Source: Melioribacteraceae bacterium (GTDB taxonomy: Bacteria > Bacteroidota > Ignavibacteria > Ignavibacteriales > Melioribacteraceae). From it: a stretch of 64,000 bases of DNA. The DNA is taken from contig JAEINS010000007.1 of NCBI GenBank assembly GCA_016342755.1, positions 1-64,000 of the forward strand. Reading direction: 5' to 3'. The notes beneath the pieces are model-generated. The model saw only the letters and a program-made list of their open reading frames with translations, had not been told where the DNA came from and searched no databases. Of the stretch, positions 1 through 9,410 are shown piece after piece. The position numbers were made by a program, and so were the translations under genes. Numbering within the stretch: the first letter of the stretch is position 1; each line of letters starts with the position of its first letter.

Positions 1-77
1 CTAAAGAAATGAAATCTAGATTTGAACTATTGGATACATATTAGTAATTTGGTGTCTAACTTTTTGGGGACAGATCA
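1..77. mobile_element. End of an IS3-like insertion sequence (terminal inverted repeat at 50-77)
   Basis: The minus-strand reading from 77 starts TGATCTGTCCCC and continues into AAAAAGTTAGACACC, which looks like the terminal inverted repeat of IS3-family elements (TG...CA ends, CCCCAA...GTTAGACA core). The repeat abuts hsdR coding sequence exactly, at 77/78. A short open frame at 3-44 ends in TAG just before the repeat, as the C-terminus of an IS3 transposase would, but 13 residues are too few to identify it. The rest of the element lies left of the window, so family and length are inferred from the end only. Confidence 0.65.
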
Positions 78-2105
78 GTTATGTCCACGCATTGGTTTGT
101 CTATGTACAATGTATTTAAGCAAGGAACATCAAATCCAGTCAACCACATATCACGAACAATTACAATTTTAAGTTCATCATCTGGATCACGCATCCTATC
201 TGCTAACGTTTTACGCTGATCTTTAGTAGTGTGATGTTTAGCCATTTCCGGTCCATCAGAAGAAACGGCAGTCATAACAACCTTTATTGCACCTTTAGAC
301 AAATCTGGATTGTGCCAGTCTGGTTTTAAGGTAACTATTTCCTTGTATAGATCGGCAGCAATTCTTCTTGACATAGAAACGATCATTGCCTTTCCACTAT
401 TGGCTATCTGACGGTTCTCGTAATGCTCAATCATATCTTTAGCGACTTGCTTAATACGATTCTCGCTACCGATTAGAGCTTCAAGCTGTGTCCATTTGGC
501 TTTAGCTTTCTGAGTTTCTGATAAGTCCTCACTAGCAAGATCATCATCTAATTCTTTAACGAGCTGCTTGCCTTCTTCACTAAGATTTATCTTAGCAAGT
601 CTACTTTCATAATATATTCTAACAGTAGCACCGTCATCAACGGCTTGAGCAATATCATATATATCAACATAATTACCGAAAACTGCCGGTGTATTAACAT
701 CTGAACTCTCAATAGGTGTTCCGGTAAACCCAAGATATGTAGCTTTAGGAAGTGCGTCTCTCATGTACTTTGCGAAACCATACACGATTTTCTTGCCAAC
801 CACATTACCGTTTTCGTCTTTATCATCTATAGTTTTTGCTTTGAATCCGTATTGTGTTCTATGAGCTTCATCAGCAATAACAACTATATTCTTTCTATCA
901 GACAATTCCTCATAAACATTACCGTCATCAGGCTGGAACTTTTGAATAGTTGTGAATACAACCCCACCGGATGCTACTTTTAATAGCTCTTTTAGATGCT
1001 GACGATCTTTGGCTTGTACTGGTTCTTGTCTAAGTAACTGTTTTGAATTACTGAATGTATCAAACAGTTGGTCATCAAGATCGTTTCTATCAGTTATTAC
1101 AAGAATTGTAGGATTATGTAAGGCGAGAACTGTTTTGCCGGTATAGAAGACCATAGACAGAGATTTGCCCGATCCTTGAGTATGCCAGACAACACCACCT
1201 TTTCTATCACCGTCAATAGAAGAAGCGCTGATAGTAGTTAATACTGCTTTATTTACAGCGTAGTACTGATGATAGGCAGCTAGTTTCTTAGTCTTTTCAA
1301 TGATGGTCATCTTTGTTTTAGAATCTTCTTTATTGCTTTCCTCAAATACTATGAAATGTCTTATCAGATCTAGAAGCGTTTTCTTATTTAGCATTCCATT
1401 AATTAGAGTTTCTAATTGTCCGATCAAATGAGGAGCTTCTGTTTTACCGTCTGATGTTTTCCAACTCATGAACCGTGTATAACCAGCAGAGAGTGAACCG
1501 GCTTTAGCTTCTAAGCCATCTGAGATTATAAGAAAACCGTTGTATGTGAAAAGTGTTGGTATTGCTTGTTTGTATGCATCTAGCTGCTTAAAAGCAGAAT
1601 GAATAGTTGCATTATCTACAGCAGGGTTTTTAAGCTCTATTACTATTAGAGGAATTCCATTAACAAATAGAATTACATCAGGTCGTTTATTTACATTGTT
1701 CTCAATAACCGTAAACTGATTAACTACAAGGAACTCGTTATTCTCTATATTATCAAAGTCAATCAACCAGACATAATCACCTCGATTATCACCATTGTTT
1801 TGGTAGGTAACTTTGATCCCTTCTGTAAGCATTCTATGGAACGTTTCATTATTTACGATTAGTTCAGGTGAGCTGAGACGCTGAATCTGTTTGAGTGCAT
1901 CATCTCTTGCATCTGTGGGTATTGTAGGGTTGATTCTATTGATGGCTGAACGTAATCTATCAATGAGTAGAACATCCTCAAATGAATCTCTTTCTGGATT
2001 CTCAGAATCTGGAGCAATGTCGTATCCACAAACGTAGTTGTAACCTTGCTTTTGCAGATACTCAATTGCTAGTAGTTCTATGTCGTTTTCGGTGATTTTA
2101 GTCAT
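75..2105 (-). pseudogene. hsdR: Type I restriction enzyme R subunit, interrupted by an IS
   Basis: HsdR is the ATP-dependent translocase and endonuclease of type I restriction enzymes. Visible in order: an N-terminal nuclease domain with PD...ELK (about residues 142-159), Walker A GSGKS (about 311-315), DEAH (about 412-415) and the FTGTP motif. The protein ends at residue 676, right after the DKPMRGHN stretch, where helicase motif VI and the C-terminal domain should follow; full HsdR is about 1000 residues. The stop TGA (75-77) is the first triplet of an IS end. I chose the ATG at 2103-2105, one base after the stop of the upstream NYN gene; a start at 2144 would overlap that gene. Restriction is probably lost unless an intact copy exists elsewhere. 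Confidence 0.9.
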
Positions 2106-2106
2106 A

Positions 2107-2754
2107 CTATAACCATTCTTCCGGTTTGGAGATTTTATAATCATTAGGTAAGGTTACAGTTACTGGGAATTGACTTTTTAATAAAGTTCCTCTTCCAATT
2201 ATTAAAGAGCCTTTAGCAGCGTTTTTAACACTATTGTTGTGTCTTGCAGGCGGAAAGACAACCATTACTCTTTTATCTGTAAAATTAGAATGTATGTTAT
2301 TTATAGGTGGAACAAGGTCACTATCACCAGAAATTAGCATTGCTGTATCGTAGGAATCTGACATAGCATCTGAGAGCATTTGAACGGCAATATTTACATC
2401 AGTCATTTTCTCTTCATTATTAGCCCATGAATGACCGCATCTTTTACATGTAATAGGTCTTGATTTATAGTGACCATAAATAATTTCTAAGGGTGTTGTT
2501 TCTAATACTGAGAGGTAATCTCTTTGTCTTTTTTCTTTTGGTGGATTATGAGCAACTCTGGATGTAAAGTATTTAACTGCTATAAGTTCTTGATGATCTT
2601 TTGTTAAATTGTCAACCAAGCTCCATATATTTAACCATTTAGCTTGTGGGAATTTATCTTTTATTCCAAAATAAAGATTGAAGCCATCTATATATGCAAT
2701 AACTCTTTCTTTTTTACCCAAAATTTTTCCTTGCGTTATATTTATAATTATCAT
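2107..2754 (-). CDS. NYN-domain (LabA/DUF88-like) putative RNase
   Basis: NYN domains are PIN-like metal-dependent nuclease folds, often acting on RNA. Visible acidic positions are YIDGFN near residue 22, TDVNIAVQML near 118 and the ISGDSDL motif near 140, the usual NYN set. A CKRC (about residue 103) may belong to a small zinc-binding insertion, though no second cysteine pair is seen. The stop lies one base before the hsdR start, so the two genes are probably co-transcribed and translationally coupled. No strong Shine-Dalgarno is seen. The role next to a restriction system is not known to me; defence or toxin-like RNA cleavage is an inference. Confidence 0.8.
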   Translation of the reverse strand: MIIINITQGKILGKKERVIAYIDGFNLYFGIKDKFPQAKWLNIWSLVDNLTKDHQELIAVKYFTSRVAHNPPKEKRQRDYLSVLETTPLEIIYGHYKSRPITCKRCGHSWANNEEKMTDVNIAVQMLSDAMSDSYDTAMLISGDSDLVPPINNIHSNFTDKRVMVVFPPARHNNSVKNAAKGSLIIGRGTLLKSQFPVTVTLPNDYKISKPEEWL

Positions 2755-2771
2755 TATATTTGCATTACAAG

Positions 2772-2823
2772 TACATCCCCAAGGGTAGCTCCCTTGGACT
2801 TATCCCGTTTCGGCGGGATTTCG
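2772..2823. terminator. Two tandem hairpins between the GHKL and NYN genes
   Basis: Two inverted repeats follow one another: CCAAGGG/CCCTTGG around a 5-nt centre, then ATCCCG/CGGGAT. The second is followed on the plus strand by TTTCGCTTTTT. They lie just downstream of the minus-strand gene ending at 2851 and upstream of the NYN gene, so they could end or attenuate transcription between the two. The T-run is on the plus-strand side, so efficiency on the minus strand is uncertain. Confidence 0.45.
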
Positions 2824-2850
2824 CTTTTTAAAACATTTCCCGAATTACTT

Positions 2851-4884
2851 TTATGTAGTTGGCAATCCTAATTTATCAAAAAATGCTTTGTTACGCTCTT
2901 TAGCCATATTTAATAATCTATCAAATGATATAACCTCAATATATGTTTTGTAAGGTAGGTTATACCCAAAATATCCCATTCCATCAGCTGTAACTTGGAG
3001 GCTTTTTGTTTCACATCTAGTTTTTAATGAGTCTGTTATGTCAGCTATCACATAACAAAATCCTGGTATAGTTTCAGAATTGGGAATCAGGCGACCAGAT
3101 GCAGTTGTAACTTTCCCATTTCTTACTCTTTTGAGGTAGCCTAATGCTTGTTCAATTGGGTCTTTTTCTTCCCCTTGTTTGGCGTCATTTCTCATTGGTC
3201 TTTTAATTTCTACTACTGTAATTGAAGCTAATGGAATTGAAGAGCTATCATTAACTAATAAAGGATTATCATAAATATTGAGAGACAATAAATCAGGTTC
3301 TTTTTTAGACTCAGAATCAGTAATCGGCATAGAATTAATTGTTTTATCGGAGGATAAAAAATTATGAAAAGCAAGTCTTTCATCAATTAACCATAAGTTT
3401 GAATCATCTGCAAATAATTCATTACTCGTTTTTTGCATCGGCATAATTAAATTATGAAGGACTTCTTCTTTGGAGTATTTGCCATCTTTTTTTATTTCAA
3501 TTGCCTTACCAAGTAGGTCCAAGATGACTTTTCTGTGAGTTACGTAGTTAGCTAGATCAGATCTCTTTTGATCGTTTACTTTTAATAAATAATCTTTTAT
3601 CCGCTCAGAATATTCCTCCTCATCTTCAGTTTCATTCGGCTTCATTAAATCATGTCCTTCAGAAAGAAGTTCAGTTTCAAATTCCATCAAATGTCTATGC
3701 AATTTAATATCTAAGTCTTTGTCACTAATATTAGGGTCAACGACTTTGTTATTCTCATCTATCCGGCCTAAAATTGGTCTATATCTAGGAGCTTTATTGT
3801 CAACAAAATCTGACATTCTCTGTAAGCCGATTTTTTTATTCTCTTCTAGATATTCATCTAAATATTCTGCTACATTTTCAATAATGCCTTTGCGTATATC
3901 ACAGAAAGTTATCTCTTGATCCTTAAAAAGTCCTTCCTCAGATTCTGATATATTAAAACCTATCCTTTCAGGATTAACTCGCTCTGTTAAAAAATCCGAT
4001 GTTACAAAACACATATAATTAAAACTATCATAGCCATTTTTCAATGAACCAAATAACCCGGGTATCTTCCCATTTAGAGATTCTTCTAGAACAACTCTAT
4101 TTGCAGCACTATAAATAATAGAATTTTTATTTCTAACCCTTGACTTGAGTTTAACATGAGTCAAATCAAATTTAACTGAATTTATTTCAAATGTTTTGCT
4201 GTCAGATGCATTTAACATAAAATCATCATAAAGATCGTTGAGTGTAAATGATTCGCCATCATCAAATATCGTTATATTTGGAGCACCTCCAATTCTTAAA
4301 AAATACCATAGACAGTGCTCCAAAAGCGACATAGCAATAGAATTTGATGTCTTCGGCATGTATTTATTATATTCTTTCTTTAAGTCTTGGAGTTCAACTA
4401 CCGTCTCTAATTTGTTGTTGTCGACATTGTTTTCTTTAAGCTTGTGTAGGTCATATTTGATGTTAAAATCAAAGCTTCTTTGCTGTGTTTCTGTTTTTAC
4501 TTTGTATGTACTGGAAACTGAAACTTTGTTGAATGACTTTAGCCATAGAAGTCTACCGACACCACGTCCTCCCAATACGATTTTATATTCTGAATCAAGT
4601 GTTTGAAAAGAGTTGAAGTTCTCATCGTTGAAACCAATTCCATTGTCAATTATTTCGAAGCCAATTATATCTGGATTAGAATTATCTTGAATGTCTAATT
4701 GATCTGATCTTAGGACTCTGACTCTGATGTAGCTTTTATCAATGTTGATATCTTTTTGTTTAATTATTCTTTCATCAATCGAATGAATTGAATTTACTAC
4801 TGCCTCGAACAGTGGAAATAACACATGTGTTTTAGGTAGGGTAGTGTTTCTCAAGCGTCCTTTCAGACTAGTATTCAAACTCAT
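2851..4884 (-). CDS. GHKL (Hsp90/MutL-type) ATPase with C-terminal PD-(D/E)XK-like domain
   Basis: The N-terminal GHKL ATP-binding fold shows the N motif EAVVNS (about residues 28-33), the G1 motif DNGIGF and the glycine loop GGRGVGR. The C-terminal third contains PDLLSLN, then VVEIKRP (about residues 557-563) and EQALGYLKR, which fits the D...ExK...Q pattern of PD-(D/E)XK nucleases. The middle is largely helical and unrecognised. The gene lies 12 bp downstream of hsdS on the same strand, inside a type I restriction locus. The architecture suggests an ATP-gated nuclease and thus a defence role; that is an inference, since neither activity nor partner is shown. I do not recognise it as a named defence family. 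Confidence 0.75.
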   Translation of the reverse strand: MSLNTSLKGRLRNTTLPKTHVLFPLFEAVVNSIHSIDERIIKQKDINIDKSYIRVRVLRSDQLDIQDNSNPDIIGFEIIDNGIGFNDENFNSFQTLDSEYKIVLGGRGVGRLLWLKSFNKVSVSSTYKVKTETQQRSFDFNIKYDLHKLKENNVDNNKLETVVELQDLKKEYNKYMPKTSNSIAMSLLEHCLWYFLRIGGAPNITIFDDGESFTLNDLYDDFMLNASDSKTFEINSVKFDLTHVKLKSRVRNKNSIIYSAANRVVLEESLNGKIPGLFGSLKNGYDSFNYMCFVTSDFLTERVNPERIGFNISESEEGLFKDQEITFCDIRKGIIENVAEYLDEYLEENKKIGLQRMSDFVDNKAPRYRPILGRIDENNKVVDPNISDKDLDIKLHRHLMEFETELLSEGHDLMKPNETEDEEEYSERIKDYLLKVNDQKRSDLANYVTHRKVILDLLGKAIEIKKDGKYSKEEVLHNLIMPMQKTSNELFADDSNLWLIDERLAFHNFLSSDKTINSMPITDSESKKEPDLLSLNIYDNPLLVNDSSSIPLASITVVEIKRPMRNDAKQGEEKDPIEQALGYLKRVRNGKVTTASGRLIPNSETIPGFCYVIADITDSLKTRCETKSLQVTADGMGYFGYNLPYKTYIEVISFDRLLNMAKERNKAFFDKLGLPTT

Positions 4885-4896
4885 AGCTTCCTCATT

Positions 4897-6096
4897 TTAT
4901 ATTTTAACCCTCACTTCACCGCTTATTAATTTAGGCAACAATGTATCTCGCAATTTTCCAAGGTTTATAATTTGCCGAAGATTAGTTGCTTTTTTTTCAT
5001 ATAAATGGTTAGCATTATTAGCAAACTCTATAATTTTATATTTAGGTGGAAGATAGAATTCAAATGATGGGACAGCGGTCTTGTTTAAATGTAATACAGT
5101 TGATCCATTACTCAATCCAAGACAATGGAACTTGAAATATCTAGTTTTCATTAAGTGATATAAAAACTGAGTATACAACCATTCATATTTGGGAACTACT
5201 TTTACTAAATCCATTGAAATCAATAATTGGTCATATTTAGATAATCCGAATACTATTTCAGGGTTTCCAATTATATCAGCATCTTGGGTGATATCAGTAT
5301 GAGCTACAATTAGACTGCCATTTTTTACAATATGTTGATCTTTATATTTTCCTGTATATTCTTTGAACCCATCAAGTCGGAAGCCTCCACCTCGGCTGAA
5401 ATTTTTAAGTGTTACCAGAGCCTGATTTGATTCATTCAAGTCATCGCTTTTGTAGGAAACTCCATTATAAATTTCTACAAAGTCACCAAGAGTAACATAC
5501 TCCCAACTATCATCCGCTTCCTCAATAAACCACTGCCTAAAGAGTGTTTCTGCCATTGATTCAAGTGTTTTGTTTTGGCGGTGGAGTAGGTCTATTTTGT
5601 CGTCTAAACTGCTTAGGACTGAGGCTATGGCTTTTTGTTCTGGGAGGGGAGGAAGATTTACAATCAATTGTTTTACGATAGATCCAGAAATTTCTTCAAA
5701 TGTAGTTCCAGTCCCACTGCTTTTCAAATAATCTATATTCTTTTTAATCCAATAAAGCATAAAAATATTACTAGCTTGAGTTTCATCTATTATTAAACTC
5801 TTGAAGCCTTGATTGGTTGTGATTGGATTAAGGGCGATTGCAGCATAGCCAATTGGAGCCCTAGAGCTAAGTAAAATTGAGCCCTTAGGCAGTAACTTAG
5901 CAGAAGAATTTTCTAAACCTTTCTGTGTTATAGACCTATCACCCTTTGAAATATAATTGCCTTTGAAATTTGTTAAATCACGAGGCGTCAACCAAGCAAT
6001 ATCTCCATTCCAGTAACTTGAGGTTTTAGTATTTGGAGTACCACCCCCAATTACATCAGCTATATCAGCAATTTGTATTTTACGCCACTCACTCAT
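4897..6096 (-). CDS. hsdS: Type I restriction-modification specificity subunit
   Basis: HsdS recognises the bipartite DNA target for both HsdM and HsdR. Two target-recognition domains are visible: the first begins WRKIQIADIADVIGGGTP and runs into WLTPRDL, the second begins near VTLGDFVEIYNGVSY. Each is followed by a conserved helical spacer; the first contains LPPLPEQKAIASVLSSLDDK and FRQWF. The length (399 residues) is normal. The ATG overlaps the end of the upstream nuclease-like gene by 4 bp (ATGA), so the two are translationally coupled. Specificity cannot be read from sequence. Confidence 0.95.
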   Translation of the reverse strand: MSEWRKIQIADIADVIGGGTPNTKTSSYWNGDIAWLTPRDLTNFKGNYISKGDRSITQKGLENSSAKLLPKGSILLSSRAPIGYAAIALNPITTNQGFKSLIIDETQASNIFMLYWIKKNIDYLKSSGTGTTFEEISGSIVKQLIVNLPPLPEQKAIASVLSSLDDKIDLLHRQNKTLESMAETLFRQWFIEEADDSWEYVTLGDFVEIYNGVSYKSDDLNESNQALVTLKNFSRGGGFRLDGFKEYTGKYKDQHIVKNGSLIVAHTDITQDADIIGNPEIVFGLSKYDQLLISMDLVKVVPKYEWLYTQFLYHLMKTRYFKFHCLGLSNGSTVLHLNKTAVPSFEFYLPPKYKIIEFANNANHLYEKKATNLRQIINLGKLRDTLLPKLISGEVRVKI

Positions 6097-6551
6097 TCAG
6101 AAATTTCTCCATTAGCAATCTTGGTGAAGCGCTCCTTGTCTTTACATAAAACAATAGAAAGTCCAAGTTCGTAATTATATTTTCCAGAATTATTTGTGAA
6201 ATCTTTAAGTTTACATAAATCCTTATCAGTATCATCTCCCCAATAGGTTTTGAATTCCATAATTAACAAGTTGTCTTTATTTGTTCCACGCTTATGCAAA
6301 ATGATATCTGGGTATGTTCCTTGAGGGAAATTATCTGTTCGTTTTGGGTCTGAATGATTTTTGTTGTATTCAAAATCTAAATTATACTCACTAAATTCTG
6401 ATTTCTTGATGATTTCATTAAAATAAATTCCAAACCAAAATACTATGCTTCGTTCGTGAACTTTGTTCTCAATAAGATAATACTGCCTTTCGTATACCAT
6501 CTGAATCGCTTGCTGGACGAGCTCAATCAGTAATTGTATTCTATAACTCAT
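6093..6551 (-). CDS. Small PD-(D/E)XK-type nuclease-like protein
   Basis: The central part reads GTYPDIILHKRG and then LLIMEFKTYWG, giving a PD...EFK pattern typical of the PD-(D/E)XK nuclease core; the N-terminus is helical. I chose the ATG at 6549-6551 rather than the TTG one codon upstream. It ends in a 4-bp overlap with hsdS. A 28-codon ORF overlaps its start. It may be an accessory nuclease or a regulator of the restriction system. No named family is recognised; function is inferred only from the motif and its place between fic and hsdS. Confidence 0.6.
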   Translation of the reverse strand: MSYRIQLLIELVQQAIQMVYERQYYLIENKVHERSIVFWFGIYFNEIIKKSEFSEYNLDFEYNKNHSDPKRTDNFPQGTYPDIILHKRGTNKDNLLIMEFKTYWGDDTDKDLCKLKDFTNNSGKYNYELGLSIVLCKDKERFTKIANGEISE

Positions 6552-6627
6552 CAATCATCACCTTATCAAGGTTTTCAAGAATCAAGGTGTTCAATCGTTG
6601 TCCCTTTATTATTTGTATTTTGCTCAT
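6541..6627 (-). CDS. 28-residue ORF upstream of and overlapping the small nuclease gene
   Basis: The ORF starts at the ATG at 6625-6627, encodes MSKIQIIKGQRLNTLILENL and 8 further residues, and stops with TAG at 6541-6543, overlapping the start of the next gene. It could be a leader peptide that couples translation or a remnant of a longer gene. No family is recognised, and a chance ORF is possible. Confidence 0.3.
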   Translation of the reverse strand: MSKIQIIKGQRLNTLILENLDKVMIDEL

Positions 6628-6639
6628 AGTATTTATTTT

Positions 6640-7773
6640 CTAGTTAAACATTCTTAGATATTTATTAAACGCAAAAACTCTATTTCTTTTATTGCCGGTT
6701 ATTTCCATTAGAATATTCTCTTTAACAAAAGCGTTAACAAGGTTAGTTGCCGCTCTTGGTGTAAGATTTGTGATTGTCTGGACATCTTTAATACTTACGA
6801 TGGGTTTTGTAAACAAGTGGTTAAGCAGATTAAAACCTTGCTTGCTTCTGTTGCCAAGTTTAACAATGTATTTGGTTTCAAGTTCTGCTTTTAATTCAAC
6901 AATTTCTTTTAAGCTGTTAACCGCTTTTTCAGATGTTGCAATAATTCCGGTAAGGAAGTATTTAATCCATTGCGCTAAATCGTTTCTGGTTCTCACAAAT
7001 GTGAGGTTATCGTAATACAAAGTTTTATTCTTTTCAAAAAAGTCAGAAAGATATAGCAGCGGTTTTTCCATAATGCCGTTTGCTACAAAATATAGCGTTA
7101 TTAAAAGCCTTCCTATTCTGCCATTGCCATCTAAAAATGGGTGTATGGTTTCAAACTGATAATGAGCAATCGCAATTTTAACAAGATGAGGTATGCTTAA
7201 TTCTTCATTGTTTATAAATCGTTCAAAATCAGAAAGGAGATCCGGTAATTCTTCGTGAGCTGGCGGTATAAAAACAGCATCTTTTAATGTAGTTCCACCA
7301 ATCCAGTTTTGAGACTTGCGAAATTCACCAGGTGTTTTGTTATCGCCTCTTCCTTCCGAAAGTAAAATTCTGTGAGTTTCTTTAATTAGTCTGTTTGAAA
7401 TAGGGAGTGTTTTGAGAGACTCGATAGCTGAGTTTATAGCATTAACGTAATTATTTACTTCTAACCAGTCGTTTCGTTTTTCGGGGATTACATCCTTTTC
7501 ATCAGCCAAAGCCTCTTCAATGTTGGTTTTGGTTCCCTCAATCTTGCTTGAAACAACGGCTTCTTTAATAACGTGCATACGAATGAACATATCGGTATCG
7601 GGAACAAACTTAGAAAATGAGTTTAATTCACCAAGTTTTAGCGAAGCTGTTTCAAGGAGTTCGTTAATAATTTTATCTTCCCAAACAAAAGAATGGTTTA
7701 TTTTTCCCGGCACAAAGTATTCGTATTGATACCCGCTTTTATACGAACCAGCTTTGAAGTCCTTAATATTCAT
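6640..7773 (-). CDS. Fic-family AMP-transferase with self-inhibitory motif (class II)
   Basis: Fic proteins usually transfer AMP from ATP to a hydroxyl of a target protein. The catalytic motif HPFLDGNGRIGR is intact at about residues 211-222. SSKIEG at 75-80 matches the inhibitory motif [S/T]xxxE[G/N] lying N-terminal to the Fic core, as in class II Fic proteins. A C-terminal winged-helix-like domain (about 310-377, with SIKDVQTITNLTPRAATNLV) may bind DNA. Length (377) is usual for this class. It is inserted between hsdM and hsdS on the same strand; stand-alone Fic genes are common passengers in such loci. The target is unknown. Confidence 0.9.
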   Translation of the reverse strand: MNIKDFKAGSYKSGYQYEYFVPGKINHSFVWEDKIINELLETASLKLGELNSFSKFVPDTDMFIRMHVIKEAVVSSKIEGTKTNIEEALADEKDVIPEKRNDWLEVNNYVNAINSAIESLKTLPISNRLIKETHRILLSEGRGDNKTPGEFRKSQNWIGGTTLKDAVFIPPAHEELPDLLSDFERFINNEELSIPHLVKIAIAHYQFETIHPFLDGNGRIGRLLITLYFVANGIMEKPLLYLSDFFEKNKTLYYDNLTFVRTRNDLAQWIKYFLTGIIATSEKAVNSLKEIVELKAELETKYIVKLGNRSKQGFNLLNHLFTKPIVSIKDVQTITNLTPRAATNLVNAFVKENILMEITGNKRNRVFAFNKYLRMFN

Positions 7774-7874
7774 AATTATTCCAAAGTATTATTGGCATAT
7801 TCTTATTTTACTTTTTACAAATATAGTATAATAAGAATTGTCATAATATACTTTTCTGCCTTTATATAAAATAA

Positions 7875-9410
7875 CTACAGCTTAATTTTACTTAAATTCA
7901 CTTTAATCAACTTATTTAGCCTACTTTCTTCCACTAATTGTTCTTCAAACTCAGCCTTAAGTTTTAAGAAACGTTCGCTAAAGTCAAAATCATCCTCTTC
8001 GTCTGGCAAACCAACATAACGTCCGGGAGTAAGAACATAATCAAGCTCTTTAACTCTTTCTAACGATGTTGAATTGCAAAATCCTTTGATGTCCTCATAC
8101 TTGTCTGCCGAGGCAGAATCTTTGTTAGCAGTCCAGTTATGGTAAGTTGATGCAATTTGCTCAATGTCTTCAGAGGTGAATTCTTTTGTCCGGCGATTTA
8201 TGAGATACCCCAAATTTCGGGCATCAATAAATAAGATTTCGTCTTTACGCTTGCGGTTCCTAGCAAGGAACCATAAACTAGCTGGTATTTGAGTGTTAAG
8301 AAATAATTTAGCCGGTAAGTTTACAATACAGTCAACTAGATTTGCTTCAATTAGAGCTTTGCGGATATCCCCCTCGCCGGATGTTTTGGAAGTTAGCGCA
8401 CCTTTTGAGAGCACAAATCCAGCTTTGCCATTAGGATTTAGATGGTAGAGGAAGTGTTGAATCCAAGCATAATTAGCGTTTCCGGTGGGCGGAACCCCTA
8501 ACGACCATCTTCCATCAGTTCTTAACTGATCACCACTCCAGTCACTGTCATTAAAAGGTGGATTGGCTATTACATAATCGGCTTTCAAATCCTTATGAGC
8601 ATTGTTTAAGAATGAGCCTTCGCTATTCCACTTAACTTGGGAGCTATCAATACCACGAATGGCAAGGTTCATTTTTGCAAGCCGCCAAGTAGTTTGGTTG
8701 CTCTCTTGTCCATAGATAGATATGTCGTTAATCTTACCTTGATGACCTTCGACAAACTTCTCAGACTGTACGAACATTCCGCCCGAACCACAGCAAGGAT
8801 CGAGTACACGTCCTTTATATGGCTGAAGCATCTCAACTAGTAATTCAACTACTGACCGTGGAGTGTAGAACTGACCGCCTTTTTTACCTTCAGCAAGTGC
8901 AAACTCACCAAGGAAATATTCAAATACATGACCGAGAATATCTGCGCTTCTTGCTTTAGCATCACCGAGAGCAATGTTTCCGATTAGATCAATGAGACCA
9001 CCCAAACTTGTAGGATCAAGATTAGCGCGAGCAAACACCTTTGGTAATACATCTTTTAGCGATGGGTTGTCCCTTTCAATAGCGTCCATAGCAGAATCTA
9101 CATCCTTGCCAATTTCTGGAAGCTTAGCTCTAGAAAGCAAGTAGCTCCACCTTGCAGATGGAGGTACAAAGAATACATTCTCGGCTTTGTACTCGTCTCT
9201 ATCTTCCGGATCAGCGCCAACATATTCGCCTTCACCAGCTATTAGTTTATCGTGTAGTTCTTCAAATGAATCGGAGATGTATTTAAGGAACATCAATCCC
9301 ATTACTATATGTTTATATTCGGCAGCGTCAATGTTCTTGCGCAGTTTATCGGCTGATTTCCATAATTGTTTTTCGATGGGTTCAGATTTAGAGTTGTTCT
9401 TCTTTGCCAT
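7875..9410 (-). CDS. hsdM: Type I restriction-modification DNA methyltransferase subunit
   Basis: HsdM is the N6-adenine methyltransferase subunit. The SAM-binding motif [10 protein letters not shown] (about 204-213) and the catalytic motif NPPF (283-286) are intact, and the N-terminal HsdM helical domain ([20 protein letters not shown]) is present. The length of 511 residues is normal, so methylation with HsdS should be possible even though hsdR is broken. It is the first gene of the restriction locus; about 1.1 kb without genes lies upstream. The 101-bp gap to fic suggests fic may also have its own promoter. Confidence 0.95.
   Translation of the reverse strand: MAKKNNSKSEPIEKQLWKSADKLRKNIDAAEYKHIVMGLMFLKYISDSFEELHDKLIAGEGEYVGADPEDRDEYKAENVFFVPPSARWSYLLSRAKLPEIGKDVDSAMDAIERDNPSLKDVLPKVFARANLDPTSLGGLIDLIGNIALGDAKARSADILGHVFEYFLGEFALAEGKKGGQFYTPRSVVELLVEMLQPYKGRVLDPCCGSGGMFVQSEKFVEGHQGKINDISIYGQESNQTTWRLAKMNLAIRGIDSSQVKWNSEGSFLNNAHKDLKADYVIANPPFNDSDWSGDQLRTDGRWSLGVPPTGNANYAWIQHFLYHLNPNGKAGFVLSKGALTSKTSGEGDIRKALIEANLVDCIVNLPAKLFLNTQIPASLWFLARNRKRKDEILFIDARNLGYLINRRTKEFTSEDIEQIASTYHNWTANKDSASADKYEDIKGFCNSTSLERVKELDYVLTPGRYVGLPDEEDDFDFSERFLKLKAEFEEQLVEESRLNKLIKVNLSKIKL

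Noticed and set aside
22-219. 65-codon plus-strand ORF at the left edge
   Set aside because: It crosses the IS/hsdR junction and runs antisense to hsdR, so it is a shadow.
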